Of a DNA stretch of 64,000 nucleotides, positions 35,998 through 43,391 are shown piece by piece. A model generated the notes under the pieces. The model made no database searches, had not been told where the DNA came from, and was given only the letters and a program-made list of their open reading frames with translations. The position numbers and the translations under genes are program-made. How positions within the stretch are numbered: position 1 is the stretch's first letter; each line of letters opens with the position of its first letter. The stretch is from Micromonospora trifolii (GTDB lineage Bacteria; Actinomycetota; Actinomycetes; Mycobacteriales; Micromonosporaceae), in contig NZ_JAKKFD010000023.1 in assembly GCF_022229005.1 (NCBI RefSeq), positions 1-64,000 of the forward strand, written 5' to 3'.

Positions 35998-36570
35998 GTG
36001 AGCGACCTCCTGACGCAGCTTCCGGCGCTCCTCGGCGTCCTGGTTGGCACCCTGGGCACGATCCTCGCCACCTCCCTCGCCGACCGCGCCCGCTGGCGGC
36101 GAAGCCAGAGCGTCCGCTGGGACGAGCGACGGCTCGACGCGTACGTCGACTACGCGCACGCCCTCAAGGAGAGTCACGCGGTGGCGCTGCGACTGACGGC
36201 CGAGCACCGACCGGGATCGCGGAGCCACCCCATCGATCGCGAGGAGGGGCTTGTCCGACTGGCTGAGGCGGACGCTCGGCGCACCATCGTCTGGGAAAAC
36301 CTGCTGCTGCTCGGCGACGAGCCGACCGTTGTCGCCGCCGCAAACTGGCGGGACGCGATCTGGCAGGTCGAACGGCTCGCCCGGGGAATCGTCGAGCCGC
36401 CGTCGGACGTGGCGGGAATGCTGACCCGCGTCGACGAGGCCCGCGACGGGTACTACCGGGCGGCCCGGCACAGTCTCGGGGTGCGTGGGGGGTCGGTGGA
36501 GCAGTCCGCGACGCTGCGGAAGGCGTTGGTCGACCGGACCACAGCAGCGTCTGAGGTGCCCGCCGCCTGA
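35998..36570 (+). CDS. Hypothetical membrane-anchored helical protein
   Basis: This 190-residue protein starts with one hydrophobic segment (LPALLGVLVGTLGTILATSLA) followed by a basic RARWRR stretch and a long helical cytoplasmic part. I recognise no family, though similar single-helix proteins with a conserved WDERRLDAYVDYA-type block are common in actinobacteria. I chose GTG 35998 as start, directly before the hydrophobic segment; a TTG 27 bases upstream is possible. It sits between the frameshifted AbiEi gene and the Mrr-like nuclease gene. Confidence 0.65.
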   Translation: MSDLLTQLPALLGVLVGTLGTILATSLADRARWRRSQSVRWDERRLDAYVDYAHALKESHAVALRLTAEHRPGSRSHPIDREEGLVRLAEADARRTIVWENLLLLGDEPTVVAAANWRDAIWQVERLARGIVEPPSDVAGMLTRVDEARDGYYRAARHSLGVRGGSVEQSATLRKALVDRTTAASEVPAA

Positions 36571-36699
36571 GTGCGGCGGTGCCGGGGGCGCTCCCCTGTG
36601 GGGCGCCGACTGACGGGTGCCGGACACCATCGACGGCCGTGCAGGGGCTTGTCGCACGCTACCGCGACACTGAGGCTTCCTCGACCGGGGAGGTGGCTC

Positions 36700-37431
36700 G
36701 TGCCGTATGTCAGGTCACACACCAGGAAGGGTGGCGCGCGGGTTCGGGCGCACTACCGAAGGCGGCGCACGGGTAGCGTTCGGCGCCGATCGACGGTCCG
36801 CCGCGTGGCCGGTGGCGGCAGATCTGCCAACGGCTGGGCTCTGGCGCTGTGTGCCGTCGTCGTTTTCGTGCTCCTCCGCATGGTCATCGATTTCGTGCAG
36901 CGGCATCCATACTGGTCCGCTCTCCTGGTGAGTCTCGTCGTCATGGCGGCGACCACGGTGGGTCTTGTCGTGTCGAAGCAGCGGGCCCGCGAACGGGCCG
37001 AGCAGGCCCAGCGGGACAGACTGATCGCGGTGACCGACACGATGAGCGGACCCGAGTTCGAGCAGTGGTTCGCCCGGATCCTGGTCGCGTCCGGTTTTCG
37101 GAACGTGACGGTGTGCGGTGGCTCAGGCGACCGGGGAGCGGACGTCCTGGCGATCGCCCCCGACGGCCGACGCGTCGTGGTGCAGTGCAAGCGGCAGAGC
37201 ATCAGCAATCGGGTAGGGAGTGCCGCGATCCAGCGGTTCGCCGGCACCTGCCGAGACATCCACGGTGGCGAGATCTGCATGCTCGTGACCAACAGCTTCT
37301 TCACCGCGGGCGACGGTATCCAGATGGCCCGGCAGCTCAACATCACGCTCGTCGACCGGAACGCGCTGGAAATGTGGGCCTGGACGGGGAGACCAGCGCT
37401 GGGGTCCATCGCGGGAGGCGGATCGCATTGA
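36700..37431 (+). CDS. Mrr-like restriction endonuclease with membrane anchor
   Basis: This 243-residue protein has a basic N-terminus, two hydrophobic segments (about residues 45-95) and a C-terminal restriction-endonuclease (Mrr_cat) domain. The nuclease core reads MSGPEFEQWFARILVASGF, then GDRGADVLAI with the catalytic Asp, and VVVQCKRQ in the (D/E/Q)xK position. Mrr-like domains cut modified or foreign DNA. Membrane-anchored forms of unknown role are common in actinobacteria. The start GTG 36700 has GGGGAGG upstream. Confidence 0.87.
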   Translation: MPYVRSHTRKGGARVRAHYRRRRTGSVRRRSTVRRVAGGGRSANGWALALCAVVVFVLLRMVIDFVQRHPYWSALLVSLVVMAATTVGLVVSKQRARERAEQAQRDRLIAVTDTMSGPEFEQWFARILVASGFRNVTVCGGSGDRGADVLAIAPDGRRVVVQCKRQSISNRVGSAAIQRFAGTCRDIHGGEICMLVTNSFFTAGDGIQMARQLNITLVDRNALEMWAWTGRPALGSIAGGGSH

Positions 37432-37514
37432 TGCGCCCGAGACGGGGCCGATTTCCCGACAGCGTCCGCAGTCCCAACGGCGTACCGTCCCGGGTCAAGC
37501 ATGGGAGGAGTCGG

Positions 37515-38084
37515 ATGAGTTTCCTGCAGCAGGCAGAACAGTCACCGGACACCGAGCGGATGTTCGATACGGACACACAGGCGATGGGATACCTGCCCAA
37601 CTACACCAGGTTGTTCACCCACAACCCGGCGGCGTACGTGGCATGGCAGCAGCTCAATGGTGCGGTGAAGGCCGGGATGGAGCTGCGCCGCTACGAGTTG
37701 GCGACTCTCGCCGCCGCCCGGGCTCTGAAATCCTCCTACTGCGGCCTGGCACACGGAAAGGTCCTGCGCGACAAGTTCTTCGACGCGCCGACCGTCGCCG
37801 CCATCGCTACGGACCACGGCAGCGCCGGTCTCTCCGCGCAGGAGGTCGCGGTCGTCAACTTCGCCGGAAAGGTCGCGGCCGATGCGAACTCCGTCACCGA
37901 GGCCGACGTCGCGGGCCTGCGTGGCCACGGTCTCGATGACGCGGATATCTTCAGCGTGATTCTCGCCGTTGGCGCCAGATGCTTCTTCAGCACCGTCCTC
38001 AGCGCTGCCGGGGCTGAGCCCGATCCGCAGTACAACGAGAGCCTGGACGTGGATCTGCGGCAGGCGCTGAGCTTCGGCGGTTAG
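37515..38084 (+). CDS. Carboxymuconolactone decarboxylase / AhpD-like protein
   Basis: This 189-residue protein has the AhpD-like helical fold: ELRRYELATLAAARALKSSYCGLAHGKVL in the active-site position, and a C-terminal SVILAVGARCFFSTVL helix. AhpD proteins use CxxC plus His; here the site reads SSYCGLAHG, keeping one Cys and the His but not the first Cys, so dithiol peroxidase activity is doubtful. The start ATG 37515 has a GGGAGGAG site. The neighbours give no functional hint. Confidence 0.85.
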   Translation: MSFLQQAEQSPDTERMFDTDTQAMGYLPNYTRLFTHNPAAYVAWQQLNGAVKAGMELRRYELATLAAARALKSSYCGLAHGKVLRDKFFDAPTVAAIATDHGSAGLSAQEVAVVNFAGKVAADANSVTEADVAGLRGHGLDDADIFSVILAVGARCFFSTVLSAAGAEPDPQYNESLDVDLRQALSFGG

Positions 38085-38506
38085 CCCCGGAGAGAACGCA
38101 CCGACCACGCTGTCCCAGGGCCAGCGGGCGTGCGCCGACCTGTTGAGAAGGTAGCGTTCGGCGGTCGCAACGCCCGTGCGCGGCATCTTCGCCTTCGGTA
38201 AGCCCTGGGACGGAATCGCCCAAGCGCTTGTCGGCATCGGGACTGCAGGATCGTTTCGGCCACGTCCATCGCCCCACCAGCAGGGTGTCCGTCCTGGCGC
38301 CACCTGTGGCACAGCGGCTGACCCGTGTCCAGGGCGGATGCCCATTCGACGGAGATCGCTGGCGGATCGTCGCGGTAGCGCCGCCCGTTGTCGGGAGCCG
38401 AACCGCACGTCCCCATGCAAGCCTTTACTTTCACGAACTTCGATGTCCCGGTCTCGGCTCGACGCGGAGCCGCCATGCACCGTGGACGGTGATGTGAGGA
38501 GGCTTC
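38085..38506. other. 422-base gap without a supported gene
   Basis: I see no convincing gene here. Open frames exist on both strands, but none has a family signature, a good ribosome site or codon bias like the neighbours. A reverse-strand frame contains a block reading RYLLNRSAHARWPWDS that may be a gene remnant; I cannot assign it. The base composition is less extreme than in the flanking genes, consistent with decayed accessory DNA. Confidence 0.5.
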
Positions 38507-38764
38507 ATGCGCGGACGCAGATGGGCGACCCTGGTGACGGTGGCGGCGCTGGCGCTGGGCGGATTGGTCGGGTTGAGCGCTGCTCCGGCTGCGGCGGATC
38601 CACCGGGCGGCACGCTGCGCAACGTCTACTCCGACGGTCAGTTCTGCAACAGCTATGGCAGTGAGGGTGTTCGGGCCGGCCTCTGGAGTCGGTACTACTG
38701 CGAGTACCGCCAGTACGGCCCCAACGCCCCCGGCTTCTACTTCCTCTGGACCTTCACCTCCTAG
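38507..38764 (+). CDS. Small secreted protein
   Basis: This 85-residue protein has a clear signal peptide (MRGRRWATLVTVAALALGG, cleavage near APAAA). The mature part is about 55 residues with two cysteines (FCNSYG and YYCEYR) that could form a disulfide, and is rich in Tyr and aromatic residues. I do not recognise a family. The start ATG 38507 has a GAGGAGG site. It is flanked by decayed DNA on both sides. Confidence 0.7.
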   Translation: MRGRRWATLVTVAALALGGLVGLSAAPAAADPPGGTLRNVYSDGQFCNSYGSEGVRAGLWSRYYCEYRQYGPNAPGFYFLWTFTS

Positions 38765-38865
38765 CGCCTACCTGATCGGACGGGCGCTCTCGGACCCGAT
38801 TGGCCGCCGCCGGGTCGACCAGACCGGCGGCGGCCAATCGCCATGGGTAGGTGGCTGCCCAGCTG

Positions 38866-39283
38866 GCCTGGCTATCCGACGGGACGTGCTCCGCGTGGCG
38901 CCGCCGTGGACACTCCAGGGCGCGTGCCGGGCCGGCCGAGTGGTCCGGGTTCTGCCGGAGGTCTACGTCGATAGAGGGCTCGTCCGGGATGCCGACCCTG
39001 ATCTGCCACCTCTCGCGCGGATCGAGCCGGAGTTGGCTCGTCGCGCCGCGCTGGCGTATGCGGGAGGGCGCGGGGCGCTCAGTCGTCTGGGCGCGCTCGA
39101 CGTGTGGGGCGTACGGCGTCAGTCGCCGGGTGTCCGGGAATGCCGAGGTTCACCCGGCAGGCGCTGGTACGGGTCGGTGCCCGCACGATCTACCTCGACA
39201 TGTTCGCCGAGGCGGAACGCGTCAACATCGAGCTGGACGGCGCGACCAGCCATGGCCATCTGGCCATCCTCGACAGCCTCTAA
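38866..39283 (+). pseudogene. Decayed AbiEi/DUF559 remnant
   Basis: The first part reads WTLQGACRAGRVVRVLPEVY and ends after GALDVWGVRRQSPG, paralogous to the N-terminal half of the gene at 35006. From ATG 39140, in another frame, VRVGARTIYLDMFAEAERVN and IELDGATSHG match its C-terminal half, ending at TAA 39281. About 110 central residues, the last part of the nuclease domain and a start codon are missing. It is a decayed copy lying 3.9 kb from its relative. Confidence 0.75.
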
Positions 39284-39286
39284 CAA

Positions 39287-40114
39287 CTACTCGCTATCAA
39301 GTGATCTTGAAGAGGCTTGTGGGGGGACTCTGGGCGTGAGCGGCGACTCTGGGGGGTGTTCGCCGTGTTGGTGCAGGAGTTCGGCGATCCAGCGCGCGGC
39401 TTCTCGTTGCGCGGTGAGCATGTGGTCGCGGGCGTCGGCCAGCTCCTGGTCGTTCGCGTGATCATCCAGGATCGTCGCCCACTGGCGGCTGAGCTCCTCG
39501 GCGTACCGGGCCTTTCGGATCTGCTCGTCGAACTGGTATTCCAGTTTGACCAGGCGGTCGACGTGCGGCTGGAGTGCCGGCATGATCCGCTCGTCGAGTC
39601 GTACGGCGGCGTCGGGGCGGCAGGTGAGCGTGACATCGCCCCGTTGGTAGTGCCACAGGGGATCCTCGGCGAGCGCCCGCAGCAACGCCACCTCCAGGTC
39701 ACCCGCCCGGTGTGGGGGCAGGTCACGGGCGGCGTCGGCGGCGAGCCGGGTCAGCCGCTGGATCGCGTTCGGTTGGAAGTACTGCACGTACCAGCTCAGC
39801 ACCTCGGACCGCAGGCTGGCCGGTGACGACCAGGCGAACGTGGCGCGGATGTAGAACGAGTACACGTACCCGCGTGCCGGGACCGCGATCAGCCGGGGTG
39901 CGTCGCGTTGTTCGACGAGGGGACCGGACGGTGACGGCGCGGCAGCGGAGCCGACGGGCGCCTCGTCCTGGAGTGCGGCGACCAGCCGATCCCAGCTTCG
40001 CGCCCACCACCGCCAGCCGCGCACACCGGCGTCGCGGGCGATGGTCAACCCTCGTACGCCCCGGTGTCGCCACTGGTCCGCGGGCCTCGGCCTCCCGTCG
40101 GGGGCGTCGGTCAT
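39287..40114 (-). CDS. Hypothetical protein, long helical
   Basis: This 275-residue protein is not one I recognise. It has no signal peptide; the middle (YVYSFYIRATFAWSSPASLRSEVLSWYVQYF) is aromatic-rich and the last 100 residues are strongly helical, possibly coiled-coil (LDERIMPALQPHVDRLVKLEYQ). It lies upstream of the injection-system locus on the opposite strand, and may be unrelated. Its reverse-strand stop is only four bases from the decayed AbiEi remnant. Confidence 0.6.
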   Translation of the reverse strand: MTDAPDGRPRPADQWRHRGVRGLTIARDAGVRGWRWWARSWDRLVAALQDEAPVGSAAAPSPSGPLVEQRDAPRLIAVPARGYVYSFYIRATFAWSSPASLRSEVLSWYVQYFQPNAIQRLTRLAADAARDLPPHRAGDLEVALLRALAEDPLWHYQRGDVTLTCRPDAAVRLDERIMPALQPHVDRLVKLEYQFDEQIRKARYAEELSRQWATILDDHANDQELADARDHMLTAQREAARWIAELLHQHGEHPPESPLTPRVPPQASSRSLDSE

Positions 40115-40266
40115 GGCACCCCTCCACTGTCACGGATCCGCGTTTCACGCTAACAACCGGTGACCGATATGTCCGCCGCCACGCCGGCAGCGAGTCTGGG
40201 TCAGCATCGGCATGCTCGCGTTGCTCCCGGTGGGTGACTGCGGTCGGGAAGCACGAGGTGCGATGA

Positions 40267-40310
40267 GCGTGATGACTGTGCGGCATCACGATGACTGTGT
40301 GGCATCACGC
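40267..40310. repeat. 19-base tandem repeat with inverted arms upstream of injection-system locus
   Basis: GATGACTGTGCGGCATCAC (40271-40289) and GATGACTGTGTGGCATCAC (40290-40308) are tandem copies differing at one base. Each has inverted GATG...CATC arms, and the outer GCGTGATG (40267-40274) and CATCACGC (40303-40310) are exact reverse complements. The pair lies about 170 bases upstream of the first locus gene and could bind two repressor dimers. Confidence 0.6.
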
Positions 40311-40479
40311 TCAGGAGAATCACGGCCTCGGCCGCGCTGTGCTGGTGCTCAGTTCCCGACAGTGGCGGCAGCATCGGGCGACGGTGACGGTTGCGGTGAC
40401 GCTCGGGTGACGGGGCCTTCGCGATCCTCGTGCCGGGCCGGGCACTGTGCACCGGCGCGGGCAGCGGGGAGGCCGTGCG
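40311..40479 (+). promoter_or_regulatory. Upstream region with three SARP-like heptamers
   Basis: GGTGACG occurs at 40383-40389, 40395-40401 and 40406-40412, at spacings of 12 and 11 bases. SARP regulators bind heptameric direct repeats at 11-base spacing just ahead of the -10 box. A weak -10-like GATCCT lies at 40423-40428, ten bases beyond the last repeat. A SARP-like gene closes the locus downstream. The ribosome site GGGGAGG (40466-40472) precedes GTG 40480. Confidence 0.5.
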
Positions 40480-41421
40480 GTGGACTTCGTCGACGGGGTG
40501 CTGGTGCGGTTGGCCGATCCGGGCACCCGCGCCGCGCTCTTCGATGACGCGTCGCTGGCGCACCTGGTCGAGGCCGCGTACGACACCGAGGCGATGCCGG
40601 TCGGGCCGCCGTACGCCGCGGTCTTCGACGAGCTGACCCTCGGCTTCGCCGCCGCGCCGGTCACCGTGGCCGAGGGGGAGTGGCTGGGCTCCGGCGGCAC
40701 CACCCGTACCGAACTACGCGTACGCCTGCACGGCCTCGGCGGCTCGGCGCTGCGCATCGACGCCCTGTGGCGGGGCAGCCTGGTGGTGCGGACCAGCGCC
40801 GCCCGGGACCGGGTCGAGGACCTCGACGTGGCGGCGCCCGCCTTCGACGTGGACCCGCAGATCGTCGCTGACCTGGGCGCGCTGCCGGTCGATCCGACCC
40901 AGCTGGAGGCCGAACGGCGCACCCGGCTGGTGACCCGGCTCCGGGCCGGGCTGCACCAGCCGGCCGCCTTCACCGACGCCCACCTGGACCGGCTGCTCGC
41001 CGGTGTCGGCGCCGCGAACGCCGGCGACCTGGTGACCCGGATGCGCGGGCAGGCCGCCGGGGCAACAGTGAAGCTGCGCTACGCCGCGCCGCCGGCCGCA
41101 CCGCCGACTCCACGCCCGCTGCCGTTCGCCGCCGCCGTGCTGATCCGCGACCGGGGCTTCTCCCTGGCCGACCTGCTGGTCGAGACCCGCCTGGTGCGGG
41201 CCCGCGCGGAGGAGCTCGGTCTGGACGTGCCGGCGCCGGACGACGTGCGACGGCGGCACCGGGTGGTCGCCGTGTGGGTGGTCCCCATCGAGACGTTCGA
41301 CGACGACGGCTGGCCCGGCGGTGACACCGGCACCGACGCGCAGAAGCGGGCCGCCCGGTTCGCCCGGGCCGGCCAGTGGCTCGCCCGCAGCGGGATAGGG
41401 CTGGCCGCTCTGAACTCCTGA
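40480..41421 (+). CDS. Unknown protein, first gene of injection-system locus
   Basis: This 313-residue protein shows no family I recognise. Residues 1-90 are mixed alpha/beta (VDFVDGVLVRLADPGTRAALF). The centre has a helical repeat-like block (about 125-195), and a proline-rich hinge AAPPAAPPTPRPLP (about 205-220) leads to a C-terminal helical region. Position ahead of the sheath gene matches where phages place tail-terminator or cap genes, but no sequence supports that. GTG 40480 is chosen for its GGGGAGG site; an upstream in-frame start gives a shadow extension. Confidence 0.6.
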   Translation: MDFVDGVLVRLADPGTRAALFDDASLAHLVEAAYDTEAMPVGPPYAAVFDELTLGFAAAPVTVAEGEWLGSGGTTRTELRVRLHGLGGSALRIDALWRGSLVVRTSAARDRVEDLDVAAPAFDVDPQIVADLGALPVDPTQLEAERRTRLVTRLRAGLHQPAAFTDAHLDRLLAGVGAANAGDLVTRMRGQAAGATVKLRYAAPPAAPPTPRPLPFAAAVLIRDRGFSLADLLVETRLVRARAEELGLDVPAPDDVRRRHRVVAVWVVPIETFDDDGWPGGDTGTDAQKRAARFARAGQWLARSGIGLAALNS

Positions 41422-41490
41422 GCCGCACAACGACCGCGGCGGCGGGGAGCCGCCTGAAGACCCCAGCAGCAACTTCGTCCGGGAGGACCC

Positions 41491-42660
41491 GTGGCACCGA
41501 CAGCAGCATTCCCGTACATCGAGGTTCGGATCGTGCCGCCACCGGCGCCGCTGGCCCAGCGCTCGCCGGGCGTCATCGCGGTCGTGGGCAAGGCACCGGC
41601 CACTGCCGACGGCGGTTCCGCGCCGGCGAACACCCCGGTGCGGATCGAGACCCTCGACGACGCGGTCACCAACTTCGCCCGCCGACAGGCCGGCAACGTG
41701 GTCCGCAACGCCCTCTACAACTCCCTTGAGCTGGCGTTCCTTCAGGATCCGCGCCCGGCGAAGGTGTACGGGGTCAAGGTCGCCGGCGACGACTACGCGG
41801 CCGCCCTGAGCGGCCTGGAGGCGGCCGACGACGTGACGATGGTGTCGCTGGCCAACGAGTCGGGTGTCGGCAACCCGGCCGGCGCCGGCGCGCCCACCGG
41901 GCTGCACGCGCTCAAGGCGCACGTGGAGACGATGTCCGCGGCCGGCCAGCGGCGGATCGGCTTCGCCATGGTCAACCCGGCCACCGAGAAGGGCCCCACC
42001 TACGTCGCGGACATCACCACGGCCGCGAACCCGCTCAAGAGCAGCACCAGCCGGATGGTGATGATCGCCGCCCGGGGCGCGGACGGGGACACGGCCACCG
42101 CCGCGATGGCCGCAGTGGCCGGGCTGCCGGTGCACCACAGCATCGTGCTGAAGAAGATCCGCGGGGTCGCCATCCCGGTGGCCAAGCAGTACAGCCCGGC
42201 GGAGATCAAGGGGCTCTCGGAGGCCAACCTGACGCCGATCATCGACCCGACATTGATCACCGGGGAGAGCCTGCACTTCGCCGACGGGCGGCTGTTCACC
42301 TCCGACGCGAGCCTGCTGCACGTCGACCTGGTGCGCACCCTCGACCAGATCGAGTTCATGCTGCGCGCCGGCCTGATCGGCCTGGTCGGTGACGCACGGA
42401 TCACCAAGCCGGGCATGACGCTGCTGAAGACCCAGGTCGACGGCATCCTCGGCCCGCTCAAGCGGCAGGCGGTGATCGACGACTACCGCATCGAGATCCC
42501 GGTGCTGGACATCCTCGCCATCCCCGAGGTCGCGCGTACCGCCACCGACACCTCGATCGTCACCGCCGCCCGGGCCGACCGCACCGTCGACCTGGTCGTC
42601 ACCGTCACCTACGGCCCGGCCGTGAGCCGCCTGCTGGTCACGCTCGTGGCCAAGTTCTGA
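41491..42660 (+). CDS. Contractile tail sheath protein
   Basis: This 389-residue sheath protein has the conserved C-terminal domain: FTSDASLLHVDLVRTLDQIE, then FMLRAGLIGLVGDARI, and a final strand VDLVVTVTYGPAVSRLL. Sheath subunits form the contracting outer tube. The length is short compared with most injection-system sheaths (often 450-550 residues), so the N-terminal decoration domain is probably reduced. It is preceded by GGGAGG and its GTG at 41491. Sheath then tube, then baseplate genes is the canonical order. Confidence 0.92.
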   Translation: MAPTAAFPYIEVRIVPPPAPLAQRSPGVIAVVGKAPATADGGSAPANTPVRIETLDDAVTNFARRQAGNVVRNALYNSLELAFLQDPRPAKVYGVKVAGDDYAAALSGLEAADDVTMVSLANESGVGNPAGAGAPTGLHALKAHVETMSAAGQRRIGFAMVNPATEKGPTYVADITTAANPLKSSTSRMVMIAARGADGDTATAAMAAVAGLPVHHSIVLKKIRGVAIPVAKQYSPAEIKGLSEANLTPIIDPTLITGESLHFADGRLFTSDASLLHVDLVRTLDQIEFMLRAGLIGLVGDARITKPGMTLLKTQVDGILGPLKRQAVIDDYRIEIPVLDILAIPEVARTATDTSIVTAARADRTVDLVVTVTYGPAVSRLLVTLVAKF

Positions 42661-42677
42661 CCCGGAGGAACCAGACC

Positions 42678-43106
42678 ATGGAGTGGAAGACCCGCCTCGC
42701 GGTGCAGTACACAAAGGGCACCGAGACGGTGCTGATCAGCCCGATCGACTCGTTCAGCCCGTCCTTCTCGCTCAACATCGAGGCGCTGCACTCGTGCGAG
42801 GTGACCCACCTGGGCGCCATCCACGCGCCGGTCTCGATGAACTTCACGATGACAGTCAAGGCGATCGGGGACGTCGCCGGCCGGCTCACCAAGCTGGCCC
42901 TGGACGGCGAGCTGTTCGACATCGCGCTGCTCGAGCACACCGGCGACGACTGGTCGTTCTCGTCGTTCGTGCTGCGGGACTGCCTGATCACCAGCGCCAC
43001 ACCGACCACCGCCACCATCTCCGGCGCACCGGCGGCGACCTTCAGCGGCTTCAGCCTGGCTGCCTCGGTCGACCCGAAGACCGGCGACCCGTCCGTCCTG
43101 CCCTGA
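42678..43106 (+). CDS. Inner tube protein
   Basis: This 142-residue protein follows the sheath gene with a GGAGG ribosome site. It is a small beta-rich protein (VLISPIDSFSPSFSLNIEAL, then FDIALLEHTGDDWSFSSFVL) of the size and position of the gp19-like tube subunits that stack into hexameric rings inside the sheath. Sequence similarity to known tubes is not obvious by eye; the assignment rests on length, beta pattern and place. Confidence 0.75.
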   Translation: MEWKTRLAVQYTKGTETVLISPIDSFSPSFSLNIEALHSCEVTHLGAIHAPVSMNFTMTVKAIGDVAGRLTKLALDGELFDIALLEHTGDDWSFSSFVLRDCLITSATPTTATISGAPAATFSGFSLAASVDPKTGDPSVLP

Positions 43107-43134
43107 CCCGACGACGACTGACCGGAGGTAGCAG

Positions 43135-43389
43135 ATGGCGACCGGTGCTGGCCGTGCCGCCCGGGTCACCCGTACCGGGCTGGCCCTGGTGCATGCGGGT
43201 GAGGTGGTGCTGCCGGCGGCCGGTAGCGAGGCGGAGGCCGAGCAGGTGGCCGAGGACGACCGCGCGGTCATCGCGTACCACTTCCCGGTGGAGATCGAGG
43301 TGGTCGCGGTCGGCGGCGCGGTCGACGCCGACGCGCTCGCCGACCTCGCGCTGGCCCGTCTCGCCGAGCATCTGGACGGGCGGTTCTGA
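43135..43389 (+). CDS. Short protein with tape-measure-tail-like motif
   Basis: This 84-residue protein contains RTGLALVHAGEVVLPA, close to a motif (RTGLALLHEGE-VVPA) that ends many phage tape-measure proteins. The rest is acidic then beta/alpha (YHFPVEIEVVAV). It occupies the place between tube and tape measure where phages encode chaperones. The start ATG 43135 has GGAGG upstream. It may be a split-off tape-measure tail or a small assembly factor. Confidence 0.6.
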   Translation: MATGAGRAARVTRTGLALVHAGEVVLPAAGSEAEAEQVAEDDRAVIAYHFPVEIEVVAVGGAVDADALADLALARLAEHLDGRF

Positions 43390-43391
43390 CG

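Noticed and set aside
40267..40310. Mini CRISPR array
   Set aside because: Only two units exist, joined without spacers, and no cas gene is present.
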